From the NCBI GenBank assembly GCA_001599355.1, contig BCGQ01000005.1, forward strand, positions 562,222 to 626,221: a DNA stretch of 64,000 nt, read 5' to 3'. Positions 55,940-64,000 of this stretch are shown in pieces. The notes under the pieces are model-generated. The model did no database searches, had not been told where the DNA came from, and saw nothing but the letters and a program-made list of their open reading frames with translations. The DNA comes from Nakazawaea peltata. Lineage: Eukaryota > Ascomycota > Pichiomycetes > Alaninales > Pachysolenaceae. A program made the translations under genes and the position numbers. The stretch's first letter is position 1. The number at the start of each line of letters is the position of its first letter.

Positions 55940-57565
55940 ATGAGTTCGGTGGTGACTTCAAAGACAATTAACTGCTTGACCAATATGATTGGGCTTTTTA
56001 TATTGCCACTTTTATTTTTGGCAGTTAAATGCGATGATATTGAGGAATGTGAGTGTATGGAAGATGTTTCCACAGTAGAGATTTGTCAGGAATGCTGGAC
56101 TACAACTTCTGTGGTTTCTTCGGTTTCTACATTTTGGGTCACTTCTACAGGAAGTAGTTCGATTCAAGAGACTGATATCACCACCACTGTGAATGTTTGC
56201 GACGAATGTGTGACTTCAAGTGAGATTGAAAGTGAAGTTTATAGTAGTTGGGTTGAAATTACTAGTAGTGAGGAAGTTGAGTCAAGTGTTGAGGCAACAA
56301 GTGAGATTGGTAAGTCTACAGAGACTAGTATGAGTGATACTTCTGCTACTGAAATCAGTTCTACTATTACATCCAGCAAAACTTCAAATGTTAGTTCAAG
56401 TACCATTACCCCTACTGCATCTGATTCTAGTTCTAGTACTACTTCCAGCTCTACTTCCACTTCAAGTTCCAGCACTACTTCCAGCACTACTTCCAGCACT
56501 TATTCCAGCACTACTTCCAGCACTACTTCCAGCACTACTTCCAGCACTACTTCCCGTACATTTGTCCCTATATCATCTAGTTCAGCTGTTACCACCTCAA
56601 TACCAAAGACTGCCACCAAAACTTCTTTCACCGAACCTTCATGTTTTGAGTCCAGCTCAACTAACTCTGCTTCCACTACTGGTATTATCACTTCTACTTT
56701 GACCACTACCACTAGCAGTAGTGAAGTCTCTACTTCTAGTTCTGTGACTTCTACTTCTATTAGCGAAAGTTCTACTTATAACTGTGAGAATGATAATTCA
56801 ACCACTGAGTCAAGCTCAAGCTCTGACTCAACTCAAAGTTCAACTTCAATCCGTCCTACTCAAAGAACTACTACAGATACAGATTTTACTTGCGGTGAGA
56901 CATCTAGTTCTAGTTCGAGTTCCAGTTCTAGTTCCAGTTCTGGTTCTTCGTCCACTCCTATTTCCACCTCAAAAACTAGTCCTTCTACATCAGCACAAAC
57001 CAAAGGCACAAGTACTTCCACGGAGATAACAAGTGAACTGACTACTATTACAAAATCTGTTCACTGCCCTGATTGTGAAGGTCAGACCACTGGCTCTTCA
57101 AGTATCACCACTGAGGCCACCCTCATCTTGGCCACCACCACTACTTCCTCTTCTGTAAACCCTGATTCCAAAACTTTCAATAGACAAATAACCGAAACTA
57201 ATGACTCCACCACCAGTGAATTCACCAAGATACAGACAAGAACCATACCAGCAACTCAAACCATATCCACCACATCCATAACCTCTATCCAATCAGCGAC
57301 CTCATCATCTCCAGCTACGAAATCATCAATAGACCTGACACAAATAACCTCACAAGAAACAGAAGAATCCACCTTCTGCTCTGATTGTCAAACAGAAGAA
57401 TTCACCATATGTTCTGATTGTCAAGAATCAACTTCTACAACTATCTCGACTCTCACAACTACATCCAGCTCATCCGAACCAATCTCCATCACTCTCTTCC
57501 AAGGATCATCCTCCAAAATCACCCCCTCTATTTACTTTCTTACACTCATTCTTTTCTTTATTTAA
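55940..57565 (+). CDS. Adhesin-like Ser/Thr-rich GPI-type surface protein with CxxC motifs
   Basis: 541 residues. The signal region has a hydrophobic core NMIGLFILPLLFLAVKC (~15-31). The body is over half Ser/Thr. It includes a 12-base repeat (CTTCCAGCACTA, ~56449-56550) encoding TSSTTSST-type text. Short C-x2-C elements are spread along it (CQEC, CDEC, CPDC, CSDC, CSDC), each in a similar context. The last ~20 residues (SKITPSIYFLTLILFFI) are a GPI-type hydrophobic tail. It is likely a heavily O-glycosylated wall adhesin. The SPO7 stop is 23 bases beyond this gene's stop. Ligand unknown. Confidence 0.82.
   Translation: MSSVVTSKTINCLTNMIGLFILPLLFLAVKCDDIEECECMEDVSTVEICQECWTTTSVVSSVSTFWVTSTGSSSIQETDITTTVNVCDECVTSSEIESEVYSSWVEITSSEEVESSVEATSEIGKSTETSMSDTSATEISSTITSSKTSNVSSSTITPTASDSSSSTTSSSTSTSSSSTTSSTTSSTYSSTTSSTTSSTTSSTTSRTFVPISSSSAVTTSIPKTATKTSFTEPSCFESSSTNSASTTGIITSTLTTTTSSSEVSTSSSVTSTSISESSTYNCENDNSTTESSSSSDSTQSSTSIRPTQRTTTDTDFTCGETSSSSSSSSSSSSSGSSSTPISTSKTSPSTSAQTKGTSTSTEITSELTTITKSVHCPDCEGQTTGSSSITTEATLILATTTTSSSVNPDSKTFNRQITETNDSTTSEFTKIQTRTIPATQTISTTSITSIQSATSSSPATKSSIDLTQITSQETEESTFCSDCQTEEFTICSDCQESTSTTISTLTTTSSSSEPISITLFQGSSSKITPSIYFLTLILFFI
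56449..56554 (+). repeat. In-gene 12-base tandem repeat (TTCCAGCACTAC)
   Basis: About eight consecutive near-identical copies inside the adhesin-like gene, in frame. Such arrays change length by slippage in yeast adhesins. Confidence 0.75.
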
Positions 57566-57588
57566 TTCATTACTATATACTTCTATGC

Positions 57589-58686
57589 TTAATATGCCAC
57601 TTTAGACTTGCGTCTCTCCTTCCTTTCCCTCCTGTCTTTATCAATAAGCTGTCTTCTATCACTATCAGACACATTGACATTCTCTCCACGACGTCTAGCT
57701 CCTTCTCTAGCCCAAAACTCATTCCTATACATCTCCCAATTCTCTCTGATATTGGTGCTAAAAATACGGGGATTGAGCACCAACTTGACCTCAGTAGCAC
57801 CCACTCTTGCCTGAGATCTGTTCTCAACGGCCGATATCACCTGCCCGCATTTGATACCGATCTTGAGACTCATAAAAGGTCCTGTAGAATTAAATACAAT
57901 CCTCAGAATCCATGATAATACACGAAGTATATACCGGAAACTATCGGTCACCTTATCACTCCATGGAGTCTTCACCTTAACAAGACGTACATTGAACTGT
58001 CGAAGACCCTTGTTGGTGAAAGAGAGATATTTACGAGGTAAAACAATCGTCCGCTGGTACTCCCCAGAAATGTAATATAAACCTAAAGTTACCATGACAA
58101 TAAGCGAGACAAATTGATATACAAGCTTGGTAAACCCTTGTGGAGCTTGCAGACTAAACCACATCCGATAATAACAGAATCCCAATATGGAAGTCAAGCT
58201 GGTCAAAAAGAGCATATATTTATTTCTTAACGAAGTCTGCCCAGCCACTTGTTGTCTCAAAGACTCCTCTAAAATCAACAAATTCTTGAATATATTCGCA
58301 GCAGGCAGTAAATCCTCCTTCGTCTTAGATGGTCTGCGTCTACCACGACTTCTACTCCTCGACTGCAGTGGCGACTGTCTCTTATTCTGAGGACTTCGAG
58401 GCGTCGAGTTGGGATCTCTTTGTGAAGATCTCGACGACGGTGTGTATTCACCACCACTATCTATTCTATGACGCGGAACCGGTGATCTCAAAAGAAATTC
58501 TCCACTGCTCAACGAAGCAATATCCGAATCCGACGATATAGCATAGTCATCGTCTTTAGAACTTAACGGCGTCAATTGGGGGAGTTTCGAGTTACTTAAA
58601 CTTGCCAGGGATTGAAGGTAGGGGGACCCAAGTGGACTAGGAGATGGTGAACCTAGCTGTGAGTCCAAATCTGAGTTATAATCCAT
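57589..58686 (-). CDS. SPO7: Spo7, regulatory subunit of the Nem1-Spo7 phosphatase
   Basis: The first ATG (58686, MDYNSDLDSQLGSP) gives 365 residues. The N-terminal ~125 are Ser/Pro/Arg-rich and disordered, longer than in S. cerevisiae (259 total). The Spo7 core begins ANIFKNLLILEESLRQQV, followed by two membrane spans (~165-185 and ~195-220). It ends with NPRIFSTNIRENWEMYRNEF and WAREGARRR, the family's C-terminal signature. With Nem1 at the nuclear/ER membrane it dephosphorylates Pah1 and so controls the switch between phospholipid and triacylglycerol synthesis. It diverges from the UBR7-like gene across MluI-box sites. Confidence 0.93.
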   Translation of the reverse strand: MDYNSDLDSQLGSPSPSPLGSPYLQSLASLSNSKLPQLTPLSSKDDDYAISSDSDIASLSSGEFLLRSPVPRHRIDSGGEYTPSSRSSQRDPNSTPRSPQNKRQSPLQSRSRSRGRRRPSKTKEDLLPAANIFKNLLILEESLRQQVAGQTSLRNKYMLFLTSLTSILGFCYYRMWFSLQAPQGFTKLVYQFVSLIVMVTLGLYYISGEYQRTIVLPRKYLSFTNKGLRQFNVRLVKVKTPWSDKVTDSFRYILRVLSWILRIVFNSTGPFMSLKIGIKCGQVISAVENRSQARVGATEVKLVLNPRIFSTNIRENWEMYRNEFWAREGARRRGENVNVSDSDRRQLIDKDRRERKERRKSKVAY

Positions 58687-58879
58687 TCTGAATACCGAAT
58701 TTTCACGTCCCAGCAATCCTCTCTAATCACTTTCAAATCATCAACTTTCCACTTTAACTTGAATTTACCGCCGAAACATTTGAATGAAATTGTAAATTGC
58801 TATGGTCGTGCATTGTGTGCAACAATCCTTGGAATTTGGAAAGCTGTAAATTGCTCAATCAAACATCATTACACCAACC

Positions 58880-58942
58880 ACGCGTCAGCACTTTACAAAA
58901 TCATCCCAATCACGCGTCAGCATTTTACAAATCCTAACGCGT
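58880..58942. promoter_or_regulatory. Three MluI cell-cycle boxes between SPO7 and the UBR7-like gene
   Basis: ACGCGT at 58880-58885, 58912-58917 and 58937-58942. The first two sit inside a direct repeat (CACGCGTCAGCA[CT]TTTACAAA, 32 bases apart). ACGCGT is the MBF (Mbp1-Swi6) site that drives G1/S transcription. The cluster is closer to the UBR7-like start (59001) than to SPO7 (58686). Confidence 0.6.
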
Positions 58943-59000
58943 CTAATTAATTTCCAATTATTAAACGATTAATCGATGAGTTGACCAGGGGGTGTTCACC

Positions 59001-60287
59001 ATGGATCCAATCAATGAAAACGAGGCTGTAACTGCCCAAGATTACATTAAGACTCAAATTGAGTTGGAAAGACAAGCTCGTGAGGTAATGCCTTATGACC
59101 CTAACGCCTGTACTTTTTTACAAGGCCCATTAAGACAGAACGTGTATCTGTGCTTGACTTGTAGAGGTAAAGATGGTGGATCTGCTGGGATTTGTTACTC
59201 TTGTTCGATTCAATGTCATTCTGATCATGAATTGGTCGAATTATTCAGCAAAAGAGACTTCACTTGCGACTGTGGAACCTCCAGAATGATCCATAATAAA
59301 GCTTGCCGTTTAAGGTCTAAACATTCAACGGTATCAAGCCGTCGAAGTTCGTTTTCTTCAGCTTCGGCTTCTCATACTCGTGATTTGAGTCCAGCCGATG
59401 ATATCCCTTCATTATCTAACAAATACAATAAGAATTTTGAGGGTGTGTTTTGCTCGTGTGACTTGAAATATAATCCTTTACAAGAGACTGGAAATATGAT
59501 TCAGTGTCATTTTGGTGATGTTTGTGGTGAGGATTGGTATCATGATGAGTGTATAATGGGATATAAGCATGGGTTTATGGGCGATAGGAGGAAGAAAGTG
59601 GAGGTAAAGAGTGGTGTGAATTTATTAGATGATTTACTGGAGCCTTCACTTGGAGTTTCTGCTTCAACAGCCACCACCTCAGACGATGATGATGACGATG
59701 ATGTAGAACCGGTACCTGGATTCCCAAGTTTAGACGATTTCGACTGTTTTATTTGTTGGAAATGTGTTTCCAAATATAAATATGCTTTCGATGAGCTTCC
59801 ACAGGACATCATACTGCTGGAATTGGAACATATTGAAGCTAATTCTGTAGAAGAGAGAGAGCTGAAGTTAAATCCTGTGAAAACCGAAGATGAACAAGCT
59901 TCAAAAAAGAGAAAACTCCAAGATTTCCCGACTTCGCTCTTCTTGAAGTACGATTTTAGGGATAAATTGGCCAATATTGTTAAAGAAAATGACGCCAAAC
60001 AAACAAATTTGGTCAAAATTTTGAAACTCTTCCCCTTCTTATATGAAGAAGATCCAATCTACGAACCAGATGAAGACGAAGATGACGATAATAGCTCGAT
60101 TTATGATCTGGGATCGAAAATCCTCAACCAATTACCAAGAGAACAAGCTATTCAAAGTGTCAGAGCATACCAGGACATAAAATCAAAGCTTACAGACTTC
60201 CTAAGACCATTTGCAGATAATGGAAAGGTAGTTACAGAATCAGAAATCCGGGATTTCTTCAAAACAGTTAAAGAAAACAATAGTTAA
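59001..60287 (+). CDS. UBR7/Mlo2-like protein with UBR box and PHD-like domain
   Basis: The first ATG (59001, MDPINENEAVTAQDYIKTQI) gives 428 residues. A UBR-type zinc box at ~37-105 includes CTFLQGPLRQNVYLCLTC, GICYSCSIQCHSDHELVEL and FTCDCGTS. A PHD-like region at ~148-190 includes FCSCDLKYNP and CGEDWYHDECIMG, and more Cys follow (FDCFICWKC, ~250). This is the UBR7/fission yeast Mlo2 architecture, a putative ubiquitin ligase; human UBR7 is linked to histones. S. cerevisiae has no obvious counterpart that I recall. The middle and tail are acidic. Its stop codon directly abuts that of UGA2. Confidence 0.85.
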   Translation: MDPINENEAVTAQDYIKTQIELERQAREVMPYDPNACTFLQGPLRQNVYLCLTCRGKDGGSAGICYSCSIQCHSDHELVELFSKRDFTCDCGTSRMIHNKACRLRSKHSTVSSRRSSFSSASASHTRDLSPADDIPSLSNKYNKNFEGVFCSCDLKYNPLQETGNMIQCHFGDVCGEDWYHDECIMGYKHGFMGDRRKKVEVKSGVNLLDDLLEPSLGVSASTATTSDDDDDDDVEPVPGFPSLDDFDCFICWKCVSKYKYAFDELPQDIILLELEHIEANSVEERELKLNPVKTEDEQASKKRKLQDFPTSLFLKYDFRDKLANIVKENDAKQTNLVKILKLFPFLYEEDPIYEPDEDEDDDNSSIYDLGSKILNQLPREQAIQSVRAYQDIKSKLTDFLRPFADNGKVVTESEIRDFFKTVKENNS

Positions 60288-61814
60288 TTATATAGTTTCA
60301 TCAATCATTAACGATTTAATGTTTAAATAAGACTCGACACCGTACTTAGAACCTTCTCTACCGAACCCTGACTCCCCTACACCTCCAAATGGAAGAACAG
60401 GATCCGAAACGATCCCACTATTGACACCGATCATTCCAACATGGAGTTTCTCAGCAACTCTCATGATCTTGGAATGATTTTGTGAGAAGAAATAGCCGGC
60501 AAGCCCGTAAGGAGTATCGTTGGCGAGCTCCAAAACCTCAGACTCAGTCTTGAACTTGAACAAGGGAGCAATTGGTCCGAACGCCTCCTCCTTAGCTATT
60601 TTCATCTTCAGATTACAATCTCCCAAAATAGTCAAATCATGGAATAAAGGTCCAAGCGAAGGTTTCAGATGTCCACCTACAAGGACGGAAGCTCCATGTT
60701 TCTTGGCATCTTTAACCAAATCCTGGATCTTAGTCATCAGTTTATCATGAATTAACGGTCCATGGGTAGTGGATTCGTGGAAACCATCCCCCAATTTGGT
60801 CTCTTGTTCTACCTTTTTAGTGAACTTTTCAGCAAACTCGTCATAAATTGATTCATGGAGATAGATACGATTAGCACATACACAAGTCTGACCAGATTGA
60901 CGGAATTTAGAAGCCATCAGTTGGTTGACAGCATGGTCCACATTGGCATCTTCAAACACAATGAACGGAGCATTTCCTCCTAACTCCATTGAGATTTTCT
61001 TCAACGTATCTGAAGATTGCAGCATGAGGATCTTTCCTACGTTGGTAGAACCGGTGAACGAGATTTTACTGATAGCCGGAGACTGACAGAACAACTTCCC
61101 GAAGTCAGATGTACGAGAATGAGATGTAGGAAGAACATTCATAACACCTTTAGGAAGACCAGCTTCAGCCGCTATGTAAGATAAAGCTAACAGGGAGAGG
61201 GGGGTTTCTGCGGCTGGTTTAATTACGGCAGTGCATCCGGTAGCAATAGAAGCACCTAATTTACGAGTTATCATAGAAGAAGGGAAATTCCAAGGGGTTA
61301 AAATACCAACTACACCTACAGGCTGTTTTAAAGTGAGTACTCTTTTGCCTGGGAGTGAGGCAGAAACGATATCGCCATAAAGTCGAGGGGCCTCTTCACC
61401 GAACCATTCGAAGAAGTTTGCGGCATAGCTCACCTCACCCATCGAATCAGCAAAAGGCTTACCATTTTCCAGTGTGATAATGGTGGCCAAATCGTGTTGG
61501 TTCTCCATCATGATTTCGTACATATTTCTTAAGATACGGGCTCGTTGACGAGGGGTATGAGTTGCCGAGAATGATTCGAAGGCCAATTTCAGTTTTTCAA
61601 TGGCCATTTTGGCATCAGAAAGATCCAATTCAGTCACCGAAGCAATCGTTTCTCCGGTAGAAGGATTATTAACGTCGAATTTGTCACTTCTTGAGACCCA
61701 TTCACCGTTAATATAGGCATCAGTAATAAGAAGATTGGGGTTTTTGAGGTCCAATTGGCGGAAATTGGAGGAAGAAAAGAATCTTCTGCAAAGTGAAGCT
61801 TGAAATTTAGGCAT
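60288..61814 (-). CDS. UGA2: Succinate-semialdehyde dehydrogenase
   Basis: 508 residues of the aldehyde dehydrogenase superfamily. TPWNFPSSMITRK (~173) binds NAD(P), ELGGNAP carries the general base E277, and SGQTCVC the catalytic C311. FGREGSKYGVESYLN near the end is typical of the GabD/Uga2 group. It oxidises succinate semialdehyde to succinate in the GABA shunt. The start MPKFQASLCRRFFSSSNFRQ is Arg/Ser/Phe-rich without acids, like a mitochondrial leader, and adds ~10 residues to the S. cerevisiae length (497). The CTG codons for residues 75, 208 and 299 sit on family Ala positions (AIE-x-A, TPLSALAL, QAMASKF), which is key evidence for CUG = Ala. Confidence 0.96.
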   Translation of the reverse strand: MPKFQASLCRRFFSSSNFRQLDLKNPNLLITDAYINGEWVSRSDKFDVNNPSTGETIASVTELDLSDAKMAIEKLKLAFESFSATHTPRQRARILRNMYEIMMENQHDLATIITLENGKPFADSMGEVSYAANFFEWFGEEAPRLYGDIVSASLPGKRVLTLKQPVGVVGILTPWNFPSSMITRKLGASIATGCTAVIKPAAETPLSLLALSYIAAEAGLPKGVMNVLPTSHSRTSDFGKLFCQSPAISKISFTGSTNVGKILMLQSSDTLKKISMELGGNAPFIVFEDANVDHAVNQLMASKFRQSGQTCVCANRIYLHESIYDEFAEKFTKKVEQETKLGDGFHESTTHGPLIHDKLMTKIQDLVKDAKKHGASVLVGGHLKPSLGPLFHDLTILGDCNLKMKIAKEEAFGPIAPLFKFKTESEVLELANDTPYGLAGYFFSQNHSKIMRVAEKLHVGMIGVNSGIVSDPVLPFGGVGESGFGREGSKYGVESYLNIKSLMIDETI

Positions 61815-62128
61815 TGTGATTTAATTGTAACTCAATATCGTACCACCACCTCTTGATATCTTCAATTATTCATCTAGCAATATAAGTGAGATCCATATTT
61901 TCGTACATATTTTTTTCCTTTTGTGGAGAAAATATGTATTTTGCCTTGAGTGATCCCCCATCTCGTCGTCCGTTTTGGTCTAAACTTTGTGCCAAAAAAA
62001 GTCTACGAATGAGGAATTTAACATTGATAATATGGAGGAAAAATAAAGTGAAGAAAATAAAGGCAAGACTTGAAAGGAAGACTTCAAAGGAACAGTGGCA
62101 GATCAAGAGAAGTCGAGAGAAACTCAAA
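61815..62128. other. Divergent intergenic region UGA2 / HAP3
   Basis: 314 bases between the two chosen starts. The frame of HAP3 stays open upstream to an ATG at 61886, but the encoded text is not Hap3-like and the extension would leave only ~70 bases to UGA2. It is treated as leader and promoter. Confidence 0.55.
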
Positions 62129-62731
62129 ATGTCAAGCGATAATAGTAGTATGTTGAATATCAACGAAGTAGAGTTGAGAGAACAAGACAGGTGGCTTCCC
62201 ATTGCCAACGTACTGCGGTTGATGAAGAACACGCTCCCATCGACATCAAAAGTATCTAAAGACGCCAAAGAATGTATGCAAGAATGTGTAAGTGAATTCA
62301 TATCGTTTGTGACATCTGAGCTGTCGGATAAATGTTTGAACGAGAAGAGAAAGACGATCAACGGAGAAGATATCTTATATTCGATGCATTCGTTGGGGTT
62401 CGAGAACTACGCAGAGGTGTTGAAAATCTATTTGACCAAATACAGAGAACAGCAACTGTTGAGGCAAGAACGTAGTGAAAATGTTGGTAAGAAAAAGAAG
62501 CTGAGTAAAAATGAGTCCAAATCCGAAGGGCAAGAATCCAACAGTGGGGAAATGGGCGATTCGGAAGGTCTTGGCCATATCAAAGATACCGAGGAACACG
62601 ACGAAACAGATCAAGACAAAAATGAGAAATTAGATCAAGAGACTGATCTGGTGAAGTCTGGTGAAACTTTTGGTGGGATTGAATATCCTCTGGACCTGAC
62701 AGGAGATGAGAATATATTATATGGGTTTTAG
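62129..62731 (+). CDS. HAP3: Hap3 (NF-YB), CCAAT-binding complex subunit
   Basis: The ATG at 62129 gives 200 residues. The histone-fold CBF-B domain spans ~18-107, with [31 protein letters not shown], the [20 protein letters not shown] stretch and [15 protein letters not shown], all nearly identical to the family. The C-terminal half is charged and rich in Asp/Glu/Ser. The protein pairs with Hap5 and joins Hap2 (and Hap4/HapX) to bind CCAAT and control respiration and iron genes. CTG codons at 62213-62215 and 62321-62323 correspond to Ala in S. cerevisiae (NVARLMK and SEASD). Met 62129 is chosen because Hap3 proteins have short N termini. Confidence 0.95.
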   Translation: MSSDNSSMLNINEVELREQDRWLPIANVLRLMKNTLPSTSKVSKDAKECMQECVSEFISFVTSELSDKCLNEKRKTINGEDILYSMHSLGFENYAEVLKIYLTKYREQQLLRQERSENVGKKKKLSKNESKSEGQESNSGEMGDSEGLGHIKDTEEHDETDQDKNEKLDQETDLVKSGETFGGIEYPLDLTGDENILYGF

Positions 62732-63489
62732 GGATGAACCGAGGTCAAACCGAGCACGATACGAGGAGGGGGCTAAGGAGGATCTACTATACGACGGTTC
62801 ATATTGCCCTTTCCGGATTTGTGCTAAGTTAATGGTGGTTGAACGAGGTGTGTTAGATTGAACGAGATTACCAAAACGAACAAGTTAATAATCTTAACGA
62901 GTTAACGAGCTGACCAATTTTAGCCAACTGAACGAGTTAACGAATTTAACGAACTTGACCCGATCTGCTCAGCACTTTATTAAATTCGGTGCAAATTATT
63001 TATTGTGTACTATTAGTTATTGTTAAAGTAGGGGCATAAGTGCTCTCAATAAACAAGTTTGATTTATTGGTGTAGAGGGTAGAGGTGGAGGGGTAGACAA
63101 CGATTGACGATATGTAGACTACTACAGACAGTGGAATTGTCTTCTTCCTACTACTATCTGCTGCTAGCTACTAGCTACGAGCTACCGCCTCCCACTATCT
63201 ACTACCATCTTCTACCACTTCCTATTAGCTACTACCATACTGTTAACATATCTGCCCTTTCTATACTGTAGCTGCCCTTCCCCTCCTATCCTGCCCTTTC
63301 TGCCCGTACTCCGAACTTTCCCCTATTTTCCCTCTCTTTCCCCCTATTTTCTCCACCGTTTCCAAAATTCGCCCCTTTCACACGACCCAGCGCGAAATCC
63401 ACCAACAATCGCCACTTTCCTCCTTCAACTCTCCTTTCAAATTACTAATCCATTCCAACCTCCAATTGATTAAACCCCCCAAATAAATC
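62732..63489. repeat. Intergenic region with AACGAG and CTACTA low-complexity repeats
   Basis: 758 bases. 62840-62960 contains about eight AACGAG / TTAACGA words (GTTAACGAGCTGACC, GAACGAGTTAACGAATTTAACGAAC). 63140-63250 is CTACTA/GCTACTAGCTAC-rich, and 63250-63480 is a pyrimidine-rich promoter-like tract. No gene is recognised. Confidence 0.6.
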
Positions 63490-64000
63490 ATGTATTATTC
63501 GAGGGGATTACGTGTGAGCGGTCGTTTGACCACTCGGAGATACCAGCGCCAAGTCGCCAGATTGGCCTCCTCCCTCTCGGACTTCCAAACCGAACTCATC
63601 TTAAGAAAGACATTAGAAGATGATACACGGACACTCTTAAGACAGTTAAAAGCGGGCAATTCGGGTGTCAGGAGTCTTGATAATGGAATATTCGTGGCTC
63701 CGATACCTAGCGCCGAGCAAATTCACAGTCGTCTGCGGATGTTTGACCCCAATGGGCGCGAAGGAGCTCCATCGGGAGCTCTTCCGGTCGTGAATTCTCC
63801 GGTTTTAGAACTGAAGGCCGGATCAAAGAAGATCGCAAGGTCCAAGAAATCAAGTGATGACTCTAAGACCGACGAGGCAGTCAAAGAAGATAAGGATTCC
63901 GAGGAGACTCCGCTGGAGAAGCCAGAAGTCCCGGAAACTACCGAGGATAAACCTGATAAACCTGACTCTGCTGTTGCCGAGACGGCTGAAGGTAGTGGTG
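63490..64000 (+). CDS. 5' part of a gene running out of the window, probably mitochondrial
   Basis: The ATG at 63490 opens a frame with no stop to the window end (170 codons). The N terminus MYYSRGLRVSGRLTTRRYQR is Arg-rich with no acids until about residue 30, as in mitochondrial leaders. A short helical, folded-looking stretch follows (DFQTELILRKTLEDDTRTLL), then an acidic, Lys/Glu/Pro-rich low-complexity region from ~110 on (EAVKEDKDSEETPLEKPE). The functional domain would lie beyond the window. No family recognised; the upstream C-rich tract is promoter-like. Confidence 0.7.
   Translation, partial: MYYSRGLRVSGRLTTRRYQRQVARLASSLSDFQTELILRKTLEDDTRTLLRQLKAGNSGVRSLDNGIFVAPIPSAEQIHSRLRMFDPNGREGAPSGALPVVNSPVLELKAGSKKIARSKKSSDDSKTDEAVKEDKDSEETPLEKPEVPETTEDKPDKPDSAVAETAEGSG

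Noticed and set aside
61886-62128. 81-residue in-frame N-terminal extension of HAP3
   Set aside because: Not Hap3-like, would leave ~70 bases for two promoters; the ATG at 62129 matches the family length.
1-64000. CTG read as serine (Candida/CTG-Ser1 clade)
   Set aside because: Conserved columns opposite CTG are Ala, not Ser, in UGA2, RPA190, HAP3 and DPP3 as far as I recall the families.
1-64000. Transposons, LTR elements or viral relics
   Set aside because: No reverse transcriptase, integrase, capsid or transposase text and no long terminal repeats noticed on either strand.

Overview
This 64 kb window is nuclear DNA of a budding yeast (Saccharomycotina). It is gene-dense, nearly intron-free and carries clear orthologues of S. 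cerevisiae genes. The most informative feature is the genetic code. In several strongly conserved proteins (UGA2, RPA190, HAP3, BNA3, DPP3) the in-frame CTG codons fall where the families have alanine, not leucine or serine. This points to the CUG-Ala yeasts (Pachysolen / Nakazawaea group, NCBI code 26). Products given here should be read with CTG = Ala; gene boundaries do not change.

Layout. 1-8.4 kb: 3' end of an unrecognised gene, MDM10 (mitochondrial beta-barrel/ERMES), a GPI-type wall protein, NSA1 (60S assembly) and CUE3 (ribosome quality control). 8.7-24.6 kb: a Zn2Cys6 regulator, BTN1, HCH1 (with an intron), an Mpv17-like membrane protein, an FNT-family transporter, DPP3, a vacuolar amino-acid transporter (AVT5/6 type) and BNA3. 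24.8-31.0 kb: a tandem array of three MOSC-domain (mARC-like) membrane-anchored proteins on the minus strand. The duplicated unit is about 2.1-2.2 kb, and two of the copies carry upstream arrays of a GGTTATGAGCAC repeat. 31-43.9 kb: VPS72, COQ3, VPS60, RIB3 (with an intron), a Rua1-like zinc protein, the divergent translation GTPases RBG1 and FUN12, and an SDR. 45-54.8 kb: RPA190, an unrecognised protein, COG4 and a YTH1 that seems to lack the first of its usual five zinc fingers. 55-64 kb: two divergent secreted Ser/Thr-rich proteins, SPO7, a UBR7/Mlo2-like protein, UGA2, HAP3 and the 5' end of a gene that leaves the window.

Shared regulation can be read in places. NSA1, RPA190, RBG1/FUN12 and CUE3 have RRPE (TGAAAAATTTT-like) and/or PAC (GATGAG) elements upstream, as expected for a ribosome-biogenesis and translation programme. 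Three MluI boxes lie between SPO7 and the UBR7-like gene. Many intergenic regions hold short G-rich or other low-complexity tandem repeats (TTAGGG-like, AAAGGGG, CCCTTAACGTACCA and others), which looks like a property of this genome.

I saw no transposon, retroelement, rRNA, CRISPR or convincing tRNA gene. Family comparisons are from memory; no alignments or searches were run.
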